Of a DNA stretch of 6,626 bases, positions 1 to 6,392 are shown piece by piece (the stretch's first letter is position 1; each line of letters opens with the position of its first letter). The notes under the pieces are model-generated. The model was not told where the DNA came from. It was given only the letters and a program-made list of their open reading frames with translations, and did not search any database. The stretch comes from Alphaproteobacteria bacterium (GTDB lineage Bacteria > Pseudomonadota > Alphaproteobacteria > Rhizobiales > Aestuariivirgaceae): assembly GCA_005884715.1 (NCBI GenBank), contig VAZZ01000449.1, forward strand, positions 1 to 6,626, given 5' to 3'. Both the position numbers and the translations under genes were made by a program.

Positions 1-1
1 A

Positions 2-1330
2 AGGCTCGCCGGCAAATTGTCCGGCGGCATGAAGCAGAAGCTCGGCCTAGCCTGCGCATTGCTCAAGAAGCCGCGCCTGCTTCTCCTCGATGAGCCAGGA
101 GTCGGCGTTGATCCAATCTCCAGGCGGGATTTGTGGAAAATGGTCAAGGACCTCACCCAGGAAGGTATCGGCGTTGTCTGGTCGACCGCCTATCTCGATG
201 AGGCCGAAGCCTGCGCGAAGGTCCTGCTGCTCAACCAGGGCAAGCTGCTCTTCACCGGCGCACCAGCGGACCTGACGAGCCGGGTCGAAGGTCGTGTCTT
301 CAAGGTCAGCGGCATCGAAGGCCGAAGGCGCCCGCTCCTCGCTTCAATGCTCGACCGGCCGGGCATTATTGACGGCGTGATCCAGGGCGAGGCCATCCGC
401 CTCGTCACAAGGGATAAGACCGGACACAGCGCCCTGAAGGGCGATCTCGCCAGGTCCGCCAAAATCGCGGCGGCGCCACCACGCTTCGAGGATGCATTTG
501 TCGATATGCTGGGCGGCGGGCCGGGCGGACAATCGAAGCTCGCCGAGGCAACCAGACTCCATGCCGACGCCAACCCGCATGTGATCGAAGCGCACGGGTT
601 GACTAAACGCTTCGGCGACTTCACCGCGGCACAGGACATCACCTTCGACATCAAACGCGGCGAGATCTTCGGCCTGCTCGGTCCCAATGGCGCAGGCAAA
701 TCCACCACCTTCAAGATGCTATGCGGCCTCCTCAAGCCGACGGAAGGCGAGGGCCGCGTCGCCGGTTTCGATCTCAGGCGCGATTCCGCTGAAGCGCGCA
801 ACCGGCTCGGCTACATGGCGCAGAAATTCTCGCTCTATGGCGATCTGAGCGTCGCCCAGAATCTCGACTTCTTCGCTGGCGTCTATGGCCTCAAGGGGCA
901 ACAGAAGCGGGACAAGATAAAGCTCGTCACCGAGATCTTCGATTTTACCCAGCATTCGAGCCAATCGGCCAAGGACCTGCCGCTTGGCCTCAAGCAGCGC
1001 CTGGCGCTCGCCTGTGCCGTGATGCATGAGCCGGAAGCGCTCTTCCTCGATGAACCGACCTCGGGCGTCGATCCGATTACGCGGCGCGAATTCTGGACGC
1101 ATATCAATGGGCTGGTCGAAAAGGGCGTCACCGTTCTCGTCACCACCCATTTCATGGACGAGGCCGAATATTGCGACCGCATCTCGCTCATCTATCGCGG
1201 CAAGTCGATTGCGCTGGGCTCGCCCGATGAGCTGAAGGCACGCGTCGCCTCGCGCGACAATCCTGATCCGTCGATGGAAGATGCCTTCATCGCTCTGGTG
1301 CGGGGTTCCGAAGCGGAGGCCGCGCCATGA
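2..1330 (+). CDS. ybhF: YbhF-like ABC transporter ATP-binding protein with two fused nucleotide-binding domains, 5' end missing
   Basis: This is the ATPase subunit of an ABC-2 type exporter; it acts on the cytoplasmic face of the inner membrane and powers the YbhS/YbhR permease pair. The frame is open through the left window edge, so the Walker A and Q-loop of the first domain are missing. Domain 1 shows the signature LSGGMKQK (17-40), Walker B LLLLDEP (77-97) and an H-loop region reading STAYLDEAE (182-208), with Ala where His is usual. A linker follows, ending in PPRFEDAF. Domain 2 shows Walker A GPNGAGKST (680-706), Q-loop YMAQKFSLYG, an atypical signature LPLGLKQR, Walker B LFLDEP and the canonical switch His in TTHFMDEAE. 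The linker and both odd motifs agree with E. coli YbhF as I remember it. The TGA stop overlaps the ybhS start in ATGA. In E. coli this system has been linked to drug and cation efflux; the substrate here is unknown. Confidence 0.93.
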   Translation, partial: RLAGKLSGGMKQKLGLACALLKKPRLLLLDEPGVGVDPISRRDLWKMVKDLTQEGIGVVWSTAYLDEAEACAKVLLLNQGKLLFTGAPADLTSRVEGRVFKVSGIEGRRRPLLASMLDRPGIIDGVIQGEAIRLVTRDKTGHSALKGDLARSAKIAAAPPRFEDAFVDMLGGGPGGQSKLAEATRLHADANPHVIEAHGLTKRFGDFTAAQDITFDIKRGEIFGLLGPNGAGKSTTFKMLCGLLKPTEGEGRVAGFDLRRDSAEARNRLGYMAQKFSLYGDLSVAQNLDFFAGVYGLKGQQKRDKIKLVTEIFDFTQHSSQSAKDLPLGLKQRLALACAVMHEPEALFLDEPTSGVDPITRREFWTHINGLVEKGVTVLVTTHFMDEAEYCDRISLIYRGKSIALGSPDELKARVASRDNPDPSMEDAFIALVRGSEAEAAP

Positions 1331-2457
1331 GCGATGGCAGATCCGGCCGGGCAAGGCGCGTTGCCGCTCTGGTGCGCAAGGAAACCTATCAGGTCATCCG
1401 CGATCCGAGCAGCATCCTGATCGCCTTCGTCCTGCCGCTGATCCTCTTGTTCCTGTTCGGCTATGGCGTCTCGCTCGATGCCAACCGCACCCGCATCGGC
1501 GTCGTCGTCGAGACGATGACGCCGCTCACCCAGGATCTCGCCGCCAGCTTCATGGCGTCGCGCTATTTTGAGGTCAGGCAAGGCCATGATCGGCGTGAAT
1601 TCGAAGAAGCACTTGTCGTCGGCGAAGTGCGCGGCATCGTCGTCATTCCTTCGACCTTCGCCAGCGATTTCACCGCACACAATCATCCACAAGTGCAAGT
1701 CATCGTCGATGGCACCGATCCCAATACCGCCAATTTCGTGCAGAACTATGCGCAAGGCGTCGTCCAGACCTGGATGCGCCAGCGCGCCAGTGAGACTCCG
1801 CGAGAGACGGCCGGCATTACCGTCGAACAGCGCTTCTGGTTCAACCCGGAACTAACCAGCCGGCATTTCCTGGTGCCGGGCTCGATCGCCATCGTCATGA
1901 CGCTGATCGGCACCTTGCTGACCGCCCTCGTCGTCGCGCGCGAATGGGAGCGCGGCACGATGGAGGCGATGATGGCAACACCGGTCACTGCCGCTGAACT
2001 CCTGGCGGGGAAGATCATTCCCTATTTCATACTGGCCATAGCATCGATGACCTTGTGCGTGCTTGTCGCCGTCTTCATCTTCGGCGTTCCTTTCCGCGGC
2101 TCAATTCTCGCCCTTTACGCCATTTCCGCCGCCTTCCTTCTGCCCGCCCTCGGTCAGGGCCTCCTCATCTCGGCGGCGACGAGGAACCAGTTCCTCGCCT
2201 CACAACTCGCCCTTCTCTCCGCCTTCCTGCCGGCCTTCCTTTTATCGGGCTTCCTGTTCGAGATCGGCTCGATGCCGACCATCATCCAGTGGATCAGCGC
2301 CATTGTTCCGGCGCGCTATCTGATCCCCAGCCTGCAGACGGTGTTCCTCGCCGGCGACATCTGGCCGCTCCTCCTGAAGAACATCGCCATACTTCTCCTC
2401 GCCGGCGCGGTCTTCCTCGGCCTCGCGGCGCGCAGTACCCGAAAGAGGCTCGCCTGA
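1327..2457 (+). CDS. ybhS: YbhS-like ABC-2 type permease
   Basis: This 376-residue inner-membrane protein is one of two permease subunits of the YbhFSR exporter. The N-terminus carries the family pattern KETYQVIRDPSS (18-29), followed by a first helix at about 29-47. A soluble, probably periplasmic domain spans about 48-181, with VDGTDPNTANFV at 127-138 and FWFNPEL at 170-176. Five more hydrophobic segments lie near 182-204, 231-253, 259-284, 293-311 and 347-366. The ABC-2 coupling signature AREWERGTMEAMMATPV sits at 204-220. Length and motif order match E. coli YbhS from memory. The start is the ATG overlapping the ybhF stop, preceded by GGAGG at 1315-1319 with a 7-base spacer, which implies translational coupling. 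The 'ybhS' name rests on sequence resemblance plus gene order; the general ABC-2 permease call is firmer than the exact orthology. Confidence 0.94.
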   Translation: MSDGRSGRARRVAALVRKETYQVIRDPSSILIAFVLPLILLFLFGYGVSLDANRTRIGVVVETMTPLTQDLAASFMASRYFEVRQGHDRREFEEALVVGEVRGIVVIPSTFASDFTAHNHPQVQVIVDGTDPNTANFVQNYAQGVVQTWMRQRASETPRETAGITVEQRFWFNPELTSRHFLVPGSIAIVMTLIGTLLTALVVAREWERGTMEAMMATPVTAAELLAGKIIPYFILAIASMTLCVLVAVFIFGVPFRGSILALYAISAAFLLPALGQGLLISAATRNQFLASQLALLSAFLPAFLLSGFLFEIGSMPTIIQWISAIVPARYLIPSLQTVFLAGDIWPLLLKNIAILLLAGAVFLGLAARSTRKRLA

Positions 2458-2458
2458 C

Positions 2459-3565
2459 ATGTGGGAACGCATCCGGGCCCTGATCATCAAGGAACTTCTG
2501 GCGATATTGCGCGACCCCAGAGGACGAATGGTGATCATCGTGCCGCCGATCCTGCAGCTCTTTGTCTTTTCCTTCGCGGCAACGCTCGAAGTGAAGAATG
2601 CCGACATCGCCATCCTCAACCGCGACAGCGGCAAATGGGGATATGAGCTCGTCCAGCGCATTGACGGCGCGCCGACCTTCCGCCGGCTCGCCCGCACCAA
2701 TGATGAAAAGACGCTGCATGATCTCATCGACCGCCAGGAGGTCATTGCGGCGGTCCAGATCGGGCCGACCTTCTCGCGCGATATCGACGCGCAGCGGAGC
2801 GGCGATGTGCAGATCATCCTCGATGGACGGCGTTCCAATGCCGCGCAGATCGTCTCGGGTTATCTGACCCAGATCATCACAACCTTGTCGGCCGATTTGA
2901 GCCCGCGCCGGCAAATGGCGAGCAACGTCACCGTGGTGCCGCGCTACTGGTTCAATCCCAATCTCATTTTCATCTGGTTCACCGTGCCAAGCCTCGTCGC
3001 CATCATCGCCCTTCTGATCGGCCTCGTCGTCACGGCCTTGTCGGTGGCGCGCGAAAGAGAGCTCGGCACCTTCGACCAGCTCATGGTCTCGCCGCTCAGG
3101 ACGCATGAAATCCTGATCGGCAAGCTCACGCCGCCGATGATGATCGGGCTGTTCCACATCACCCTCTATGTACTGGCGGCGATCTTCATCTTCGGCATCC
3201 CGCTGCGCGGCTCACTTTTGCTGCTCTATGGCAGCGCCGTCTTCTATCTGGCCTCGGTAGTCGGCATCGGCCTCTTCATCTCGTCGCTCTCGATGACCCA
3301 ACAGCAGGCCATTCTCGGCGCCTTCGTCTTCATGGTGCCGGCGGTGATGCTGTCGGGTTTCGCCACGCCGATCGAGAACATGCCGGAGTGGCTGCAGCCC
3401 ATCACAATCATCAATCCGCTGCGCTACTTCCTGGTGGTGGTGAAGGGCGTCTTCCTCAAGGACATTCCGTTGAGTGAGGTCGTCCACAATACGGTGCCGC
3501 TGGCGCTCATCGCGCTCTGCACGCTCAGCGCCGCTGCCTGGCTATTCCGCAGCCGGATCGAGTGA
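2459..3565 (+). CDS. ybhR: YbhR-like ABC-2 type permease
   Basis: This 368-residue inner-membrane protein is the second permease subunit and a paralogue of YbhS, with which it probably forms a heterodimer. It opens with IIKELLAILRDPRGRMVII (9-27) and a first helix at about 23-42. A soluble domain of about 130 residues follows, with ILDGRRSNAAQI at 120-131 and YWFNPNL at 163-169. Further membrane segments lie near 173-196, 224-246, 251-275, 283-301 and 342-363. The ABC-2 signature ARERELGTFDQLMVSPL is at 197-213, and LSGFATPIENMPEWLQ at 298-313 matches the conserved loop before the last helix. It begins one base after the ybhS stop, with AAGAGG at 2443-2448 as a ribosome binding site about 10 bases upstream. 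It is the last gene of the run: beyond its TGA lie a palindromic repeat and a gene on the opposite strand. Confidence 0.94.
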   Translation: MWERIRALIIKELLAILRDPRGRMVIIVPPILQLFVFSFAATLEVKNADIAILNRDSGKWGYELVQRIDGAPTFRRLARTNDEKTLHDLIDRQEVIAAVQIGPTFSRDIDAQRSGDVQIILDGRRSNAAQIVSGYLTQIITTLSADLSPRRQMASNVTVVPRYWFNPNLIFIWFTVPSLVAIIALLIGLVVTALSVARERELGTFDQLMVSPLRTHEILIGKLTPPMMIGLFHITLYVLAAIFIFGIPLRGSLLLLYGSAVFYLASVVGIGLFISSLSMTQQQAILGAFVFMVPAVMLSGFATPIENMPEWLQPITIINPLRYFLVVVKGVFLKDIPLSEVVHNTVPLALIALCTLSAAAWLFRSRIE

Positions 3566-3596
3566 ATGGAGTGTGATGAGTTTACGCTGAGCCTAA

Positions 3597-3711
3597 TACC
3601 CTCAGCCTGAGGTGCGAGCGAAGCGAGCCTCGAAGGCTGTACCGCAGCATACTCGCTTTATCCTGATGGATGCTTCGAGGGCCGCTTCGCGGCCACCTCA
3701 GCATGAGGGTA
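3597..3711. repeat. Compound palindromic intergenic element with two imperfect hairpins between convergent genes
   Basis: The element is bounded by a perfect 8-bp inverted repeat, TACCCTCA (3597-3604) and TGAGGGTA (3704-3711). Its two arms are related units in inverse orientation, sharing CTGAGGTG, GCGAAGCG and CCTCGAAG. Each arm also folds on itself. In the left arm CAGCCT (3603-3608) and GAGG pair with CCTC and AGGCTG (3634-3639). In the right arm ATGCT (3670-3674) and GAGG pair with CCTC and AGCAT (3700-3704) around an inner GCCGC/GCGGC stem (3681-3693). About 30 bp of unrelated sequence separates the arms. This style resembles the dispersed palindromes that I recall being abundant between genes in Rhizobiales; that is memory, not a search. 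Its place after ybhR and before the end of the minus-strand gene suggests a transcript end on both strands. No T-run follows, so classic intrinsic termination is not evident. Confidence 0.8.
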
Positions 3712-3738
3712 CTGGAAGAGAATCCTTCTACTCCGATG

Positions 3739-4443
3739 CTATCTCACGACCGCGGCCGTCTGGCCGAACAGGATCTTCTTTTCATCTTCGGTCATCGGCT
3801 TGCCGGCCTGCGGGTTGACCTCCTGGACACGCGCGTAAGCCGCAACCGTTGCCGGGCGGGCGCGGATGACTTCGAACCAGCGCTTCATATGCGGGAAGTC
3901 GTTGAGATTCTGGCCCTGCCGCTCATGCGAAACGGTCCAGGGATAGGACGCCATATCGGCGATCGAATAATCTTTTCCGGCGACAAAGGGCCGATCGGCG
4001 AGACGCTTGTTGAGAACGCCATAGAGACGATTTGTCTCCTGCACATAGCGGTCGATCGCATAGGGGATCTTGTCCTTCGCATAATGGGCAAAATGATGAT
4101 TCTGTCCGGCCATTGGCCCGAGCCCGCCCATTTGCCAGAACAGCCATTGCAGCACCTCGGCGCGTCCGGCGAGATCAGCAGGGATAAATTTGCCGGTCTT
4201 CTCGGCGAGATAGAGGAGGATCGCGCCCGATTCGAACAGCGATATCGGCTTTCCACCCTTTGCCGGCTTCGTATCGACGATGGCGGGGATGCGGTTATTC
4301 GGAGACACAGCGAGGAATTCCGGCTTGAACTGGTCACCTTTGCCGATATTAACCGGGATGATGCGATAAGGAAGTCCCGCCTCTTCCAGGAACATCGTGA
4401 TCTTGTGACCGTTGGGTGTCGTCCAATAATAGAGATCGATCAT
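3739..4443 (-). CDS. yfcG: YfcG-like glutathione S-transferase family protein, probable disulfide-bond reductase
   Basis: This 234-residue cytosolic protein has an N-terminal thioredoxin-fold glutathione-binding domain (about 1-85) and an all-helical C-terminal domain (about 93-205). The YfcG pattern TTPNGHKITMFLEEAGLPYR starts at residue 8; Thr9 and Asn11 match residues known to lie near glutathione in E. coli YfcG. SPNNRIPAIVD (47-57) carries the cis-proline and LFESGAILLYLAEKTG (69-84) is the gamma-glutamyl-binding motif. LQWLFWQMGGLGPMAGQNHH (98-117) and YSIADMASYPW (159-169) are also family-typical. There is no cysteine in the whole chain, consistent with the YfcG/YghU mechanism, in which bound glutathione does the redox chemistry. 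The open frame extends 55 codons upstream, but the start at 4443 was chosen because the family begins at MIDLYY and the extension looks non-conserved. No strong ribosome binding site is visible. The last ~25 residues exceed E. coli YfcG. A YghU-like role is an alternative. Confidence 0.92.
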   Translation of the reverse strand: MIDLYYWTTPNGHKITMFLEEAGLPYRIIPVNIGKGDQFKPEFLAVSPNNRIPAIVDTKPAKGGKPISLFESGAILLYLAEKTGKFIPADLAGRAEVLQWLFWQMGGLGPMAGQNHHFAHYAKDKIPYAIDRYVQETNRLYGVLNKRLADRPFVAGKDYSIADMASYPWTVSHERQGQNLNDFPHMKRWFEVIRARPATVAAYARVQEVNPQAGKPMTEDEKKILFGQTAAVVR

Positions 4444-4606
4444 GAGCAGGCTCGCGTGATTGGGGATTGGCAATCGGGATAATGATCCTGCCATGCCGGC
4501 AGCGAAAGCAAAACCCCTGCGACCTGCAGCCATGCGGCTCAAGCATTGCAGATCGGACGTTTGATCCCCATTTCCCTCTGCTCTCCATCCCCCCACAGGT
4601 CTCCCC
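4444..4606. promoter_or_regulatory. Divergent intergenic region with a short inverted repeat next to the yfcG-like start
   Basis: These 163 bp separate the divergent starts of the yfcG-like gene and the flavin oxidoreductase pseudogene, so promoters for both should lie here. A perfect inverted repeat GATTG-G-CAATC (4465-4475) sits 22 bp upstream of the minus-strand start; a second copy of GATTGG at 4458-4463 precedes it. Another short inverted repeat, CTGCC-N5-GGCAG, lies at 4488-4502. I could not find a convincing -35/-10 pair for either direction. A regulator binding the first repeat is an inference from symmetry and position only. Confidence 0.35.
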
Positions 4607-5547
4607 ATGATCGCTTATTCCGTCCTCGATCTCTCGCCCATCGCCGAGGGTGCCAGCGCCACCGATGCCTTGCGCCAGTCGCTGGATCTGGCACAGCATG
4701 CGGAGCTTTGGGGCTATAAGCGCTACTGGCTCGCCGAACATCACAATATGCGCGGCATCGCGAGTGCCGCGACCGCGGTGGTGATCGGCCATGTGGCGGG
4801 CGGCACCAAGACCATCCGGGTTGGCTCTGGGGGCATCATGCTGCCCAATCATTCGCCCTTGGTAATCGCCGAGCAGTTCGGCACGCTTGAATCGCTCTAT
4901 CCCGGGCGCATCGATCTGGGACTCGGTCGGGCACCCGGCACCGACATGCTGACCGCGCGAGCGCTGCGCCGCGACCTCGCGACTGCCGCCGACCAGTTCC
5001 CGCAAGATGTCATCGAGTTGCAGATCTATTTCGATGATCCATCCTGGGCTCAAGCCTGTTCGGTGCGCAGCTCGCGGCGCATCTCGGACTCCCCTTTGCC
5101 TTCGCTTCGCATTTTGCGCCCGATGCACTCCTCCAGGCGATCGCCATCTATCGCGAACGCTTCCAGCCGTCGCGCCAGCTCGATCAGCCCTATGTCGTTG
5201 CCGCCGCCAATGTCATTGCCGCCGACAGCGATCAGGAGGCGCGCCGTATCTTCACTTCTCTGCAGCAGTCCTTCGTCCGGCTGCGGCGGGGGACACCAGG
5301 GCAATTGCCGCCGCCCATCGATGATATCGACACTTATGCAACGCCTCAGGAAAGAGCGGGAGCGGATCATTCGCTCGTCTATTCCTTCGTCGGTGCGCGC
5401 GACAGGGTGAAGGCAGGGATCGAGAATTTTCTAGTGCTCACACAGGCTGATGAATTGATGGTCACTGGCCATATCTACGATCATCGAGCGCGCTTATGGT
5501 CCTTCGAGATTGCCGCCGGCATATTGAAAGATTTTGTTAAAAGCTGA
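4607..5547 (+). pseudogene. yhbW: Frameshifted YhbW-like luciferase-family flavin-dependent oxidoreductase with internal deletion
   Basis: The intact family (LLM class, FMN-dependent TIM barrel, about 335 residues in E. coli YhbW) covers both parts of this locus in two frames. From 4607 to about 5040 the frame gives the N-terminal half, with YSVLDLSPIAEG, RYWLAEHHNMRGIASAATA, GSGGIMLPNHSPLVIAEQFG and YPGRIDLGLGRAPGTD, ending in ELQIYFDD. From 5041 the homology continues in a different frame with ILGSSLFGAQLAAHLGLPFA, later FASHFAPDALLQAIAIY and finally ELMVTGHIYDHRARLWSFEI, to TGA at 5545-5547. The roughly 20 residues that normally lie between (a VRxVPG-type loop ending in PxW) are absent. 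The defect is therefore a deletion of about 50-60 bp with a frame change, not a single-base slip. Read straight through, the first frame stops at 5410 after 123 unrelated residues. The break removes part of the barrel, so function is probably lost. A weak AGG at 4597-4599 precedes the start. The substrate of this family is generally unknown. Confidence 0.88.
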
Positions 5548-5713
5548 TTAATTTCAAAGATTTGAATCGTGAACTTAAGAAATTGATTCACCGGCCGGCA
5601 TGCGGCTGCGGTTCGAAGCAATCGAACACTACTATCGACGTTAGACCGGCGTTGTGCTCGATATGCCGGACATGAAAGCACCTGCCTTCCCGCAATGAGA
5701 TAAGAGCAAGATC
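5548..5713. promoter_or_regulatory. Intergenic control region with an AT-rich patch and inverted repeats
   Basis: This 166-bp gap precedes the isochorismatase-like gene and contains no supported gene. Its left end continues an AT-rich stretch (about 5521-5590) that stands out against the GC-rich surroundings and includes the perfect inverted repeat TTCAAA-GA-TTTGAA (5553-5566). Next come the self-complementary CCGGCCGG (5591-5598) and a second perfect inverted repeat, GTTCGA-N5-TCGAAC (5611-5627). The hexamer TACTAT (5630-5635) matches four of six bases of a sigma-70 -10 box, but I see no matching -35, so no promoter is asserted. The gap probably holds the promoter and operator of the downstream pair. 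Confidence 0.4.
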
Positions 5714-6352
5714 ATGAAGCCCGCGACCCTCACCCGCGACGCGCCATATAAAAGAGAGGAAACCGCCATTCTCTTCGTCGACCTGCAGACCATCTTCTGT
5801 ACGCCGGGGCTCGATCCGCAGCATCCCGAACTCAATGAAGAACACTATTACTTCAAGCGGCTTAAGAGCACGACGATCCCCAATGCGCAAAAGCTCCTCC
5901 ATGCGGCGCGCACATCCGGCGTCCAGGTCCTCCATACGATTATCGAAGCGCTGACCAAGGACGGCCGAGACATTTCGCTCGATCATCGCCTGTCCAATAT
6001 CTTTGTGCCGAAGGGCATGCCGGAGGGCCAGCCGATCAAGGAGCTGACGCCGATCGATAATGAGATCGTCCTGCCCAAATCATCATCGGGCGTCTTCAAC
6101 TCGACCAATATCGACTATGTGCTGAAGAATCTGGGCGTGCGCTATCTGATCATCTCGGGCGTAGTGACCGATCAATGCGTCGACATGGCAGTGCGCGACG
6201 CCTCTGACCGCGGCTATCTGGTGACGCTCGCCGAGGATGCGTGCGCCACATATACGCAGGCCCGCCATGACAATGCGCTCAAGGCCTTTGGCGGCTATTG
6301 CTGGGTGAGTGATACCGCGACAGTGCTGAAGCGGCTGAAGGAGCTTGTCTAG
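5714..6352 (+). CDS. Isochorismatase-like cysteine hydrolase
   Basis: This 212-residue soluble enzyme has the isochorismatase-like alpha/beta fold and should hydrolyse an amide or related C-N bond through a catalytic cysteine. The expected triad is visible: Asp23 in ILFVDLQ (19-25), Lys122 in VLPKSSSGVF (119-128) and Cys155 in SGVVTDQCVDMAVRDA (148-163). The stretch SSSGVFNSTNID after the lysine and RGYLVTLAEDACATY (166-180) are family-typical. Length is normal and no signal peptide is seen. The ATG at 5714 fits the usual distance to the first beta strand; only a weak AAGAG at 5702-5706 precedes it. An N-formylglutamate amidohydrolase-family gene follows after 40 bp, so the two are probably co-transcribed. 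The family covers nicotinamidases, ureidoacrylate and biuret hydrolases, carbamoylsarcosine amidases and others; the sequence alone does not decide among them, so no symbol is given. Confidence 0.9.
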   Translation: MKPATLTRDAPYKREETAILFVDLQTIFCTPGLDPQHPELNEEHYYFKRLKSTTIPNAQKLLHAARTSGVQVLHTIIEALTKDGRDISLDHRLSNIFVPKGMPEGQPIKELTPIDNEIVLPKSSSGVFNSTNIDYVLKNLGVRYLIISGVVTDQCVDMAVRDASDRGYLVTLAEDACATYTQARHDNALKAFGGYCWVSDTATVLKRLKELV

Positions 6353-6392
6353 CTGAAGGCGATGCGCTGTTGCGGCGCTATTCGGAGATCTA

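Noticed and set aside
17..19. TTG codon as a start for the ybhF-like gene
   Set aside because: It encodes the Leu of the ABC signature LSGGMKQK, and the frame is open upstream with family-consistent residues. The gene is simply cut by the window edge.
719..1354. Minus-strand 211-codon open frame opposite ybhF
   Set aside because: It lies opposite the conserved second ATP-binding domain and shows no protein-family motif.
2294..3157. Minus-strand 287-codon open frame opposite ybhS/ybhR
   Set aside because: It spans the junction of two well-supported genes and gives a charge-rich, low-complexity product typical of GC-rich antisense frames.
3681..3693. GCCGC-TTC-GCGGC stem as a stand-alone intrinsic terminator
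   Set aside because: No T-run follows on either strand; it is better explained as the inner stem of the larger palindromic element.
3670..4482. Plus-strand 270-codon open frame opposite the yfcG-like gene
   Set aside because: Its product resembles no family I know and mirrors the codon pattern of the clearly recognisable minus-strand gene; it is an antisense shadow.
4444..4608. 55-codon N-terminal extension of the yfcG-like protein
   Set aside because: Relatives start at the MIDLYY strand. The extension has no recognisable motif and would occupy the whole divergent promoter region.
4349..5128. Minus-strand 259-codon open frame across the divergent region and the yhbW-like pseudogene
   Set aside because: It overlaps two real genes, crosses their control region, and its product has no recognisable domain.
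5192..5227. Two adjacent 18-bp imperfect copies (16 of 18 matching) inside the yhbW-like pseudogene
   Set aside because: In the homologous frame they encode VVAAANVIAADS, which fits the normal family length, so this is coding-driven similarity and not a repeat expansion.
5695..5703. Tiny ATG-AGA-TAA upstream frame before the cysteine hydrolase
   Set aside because: Two codons with no ribosome binding site; no sign of a leader peptide.
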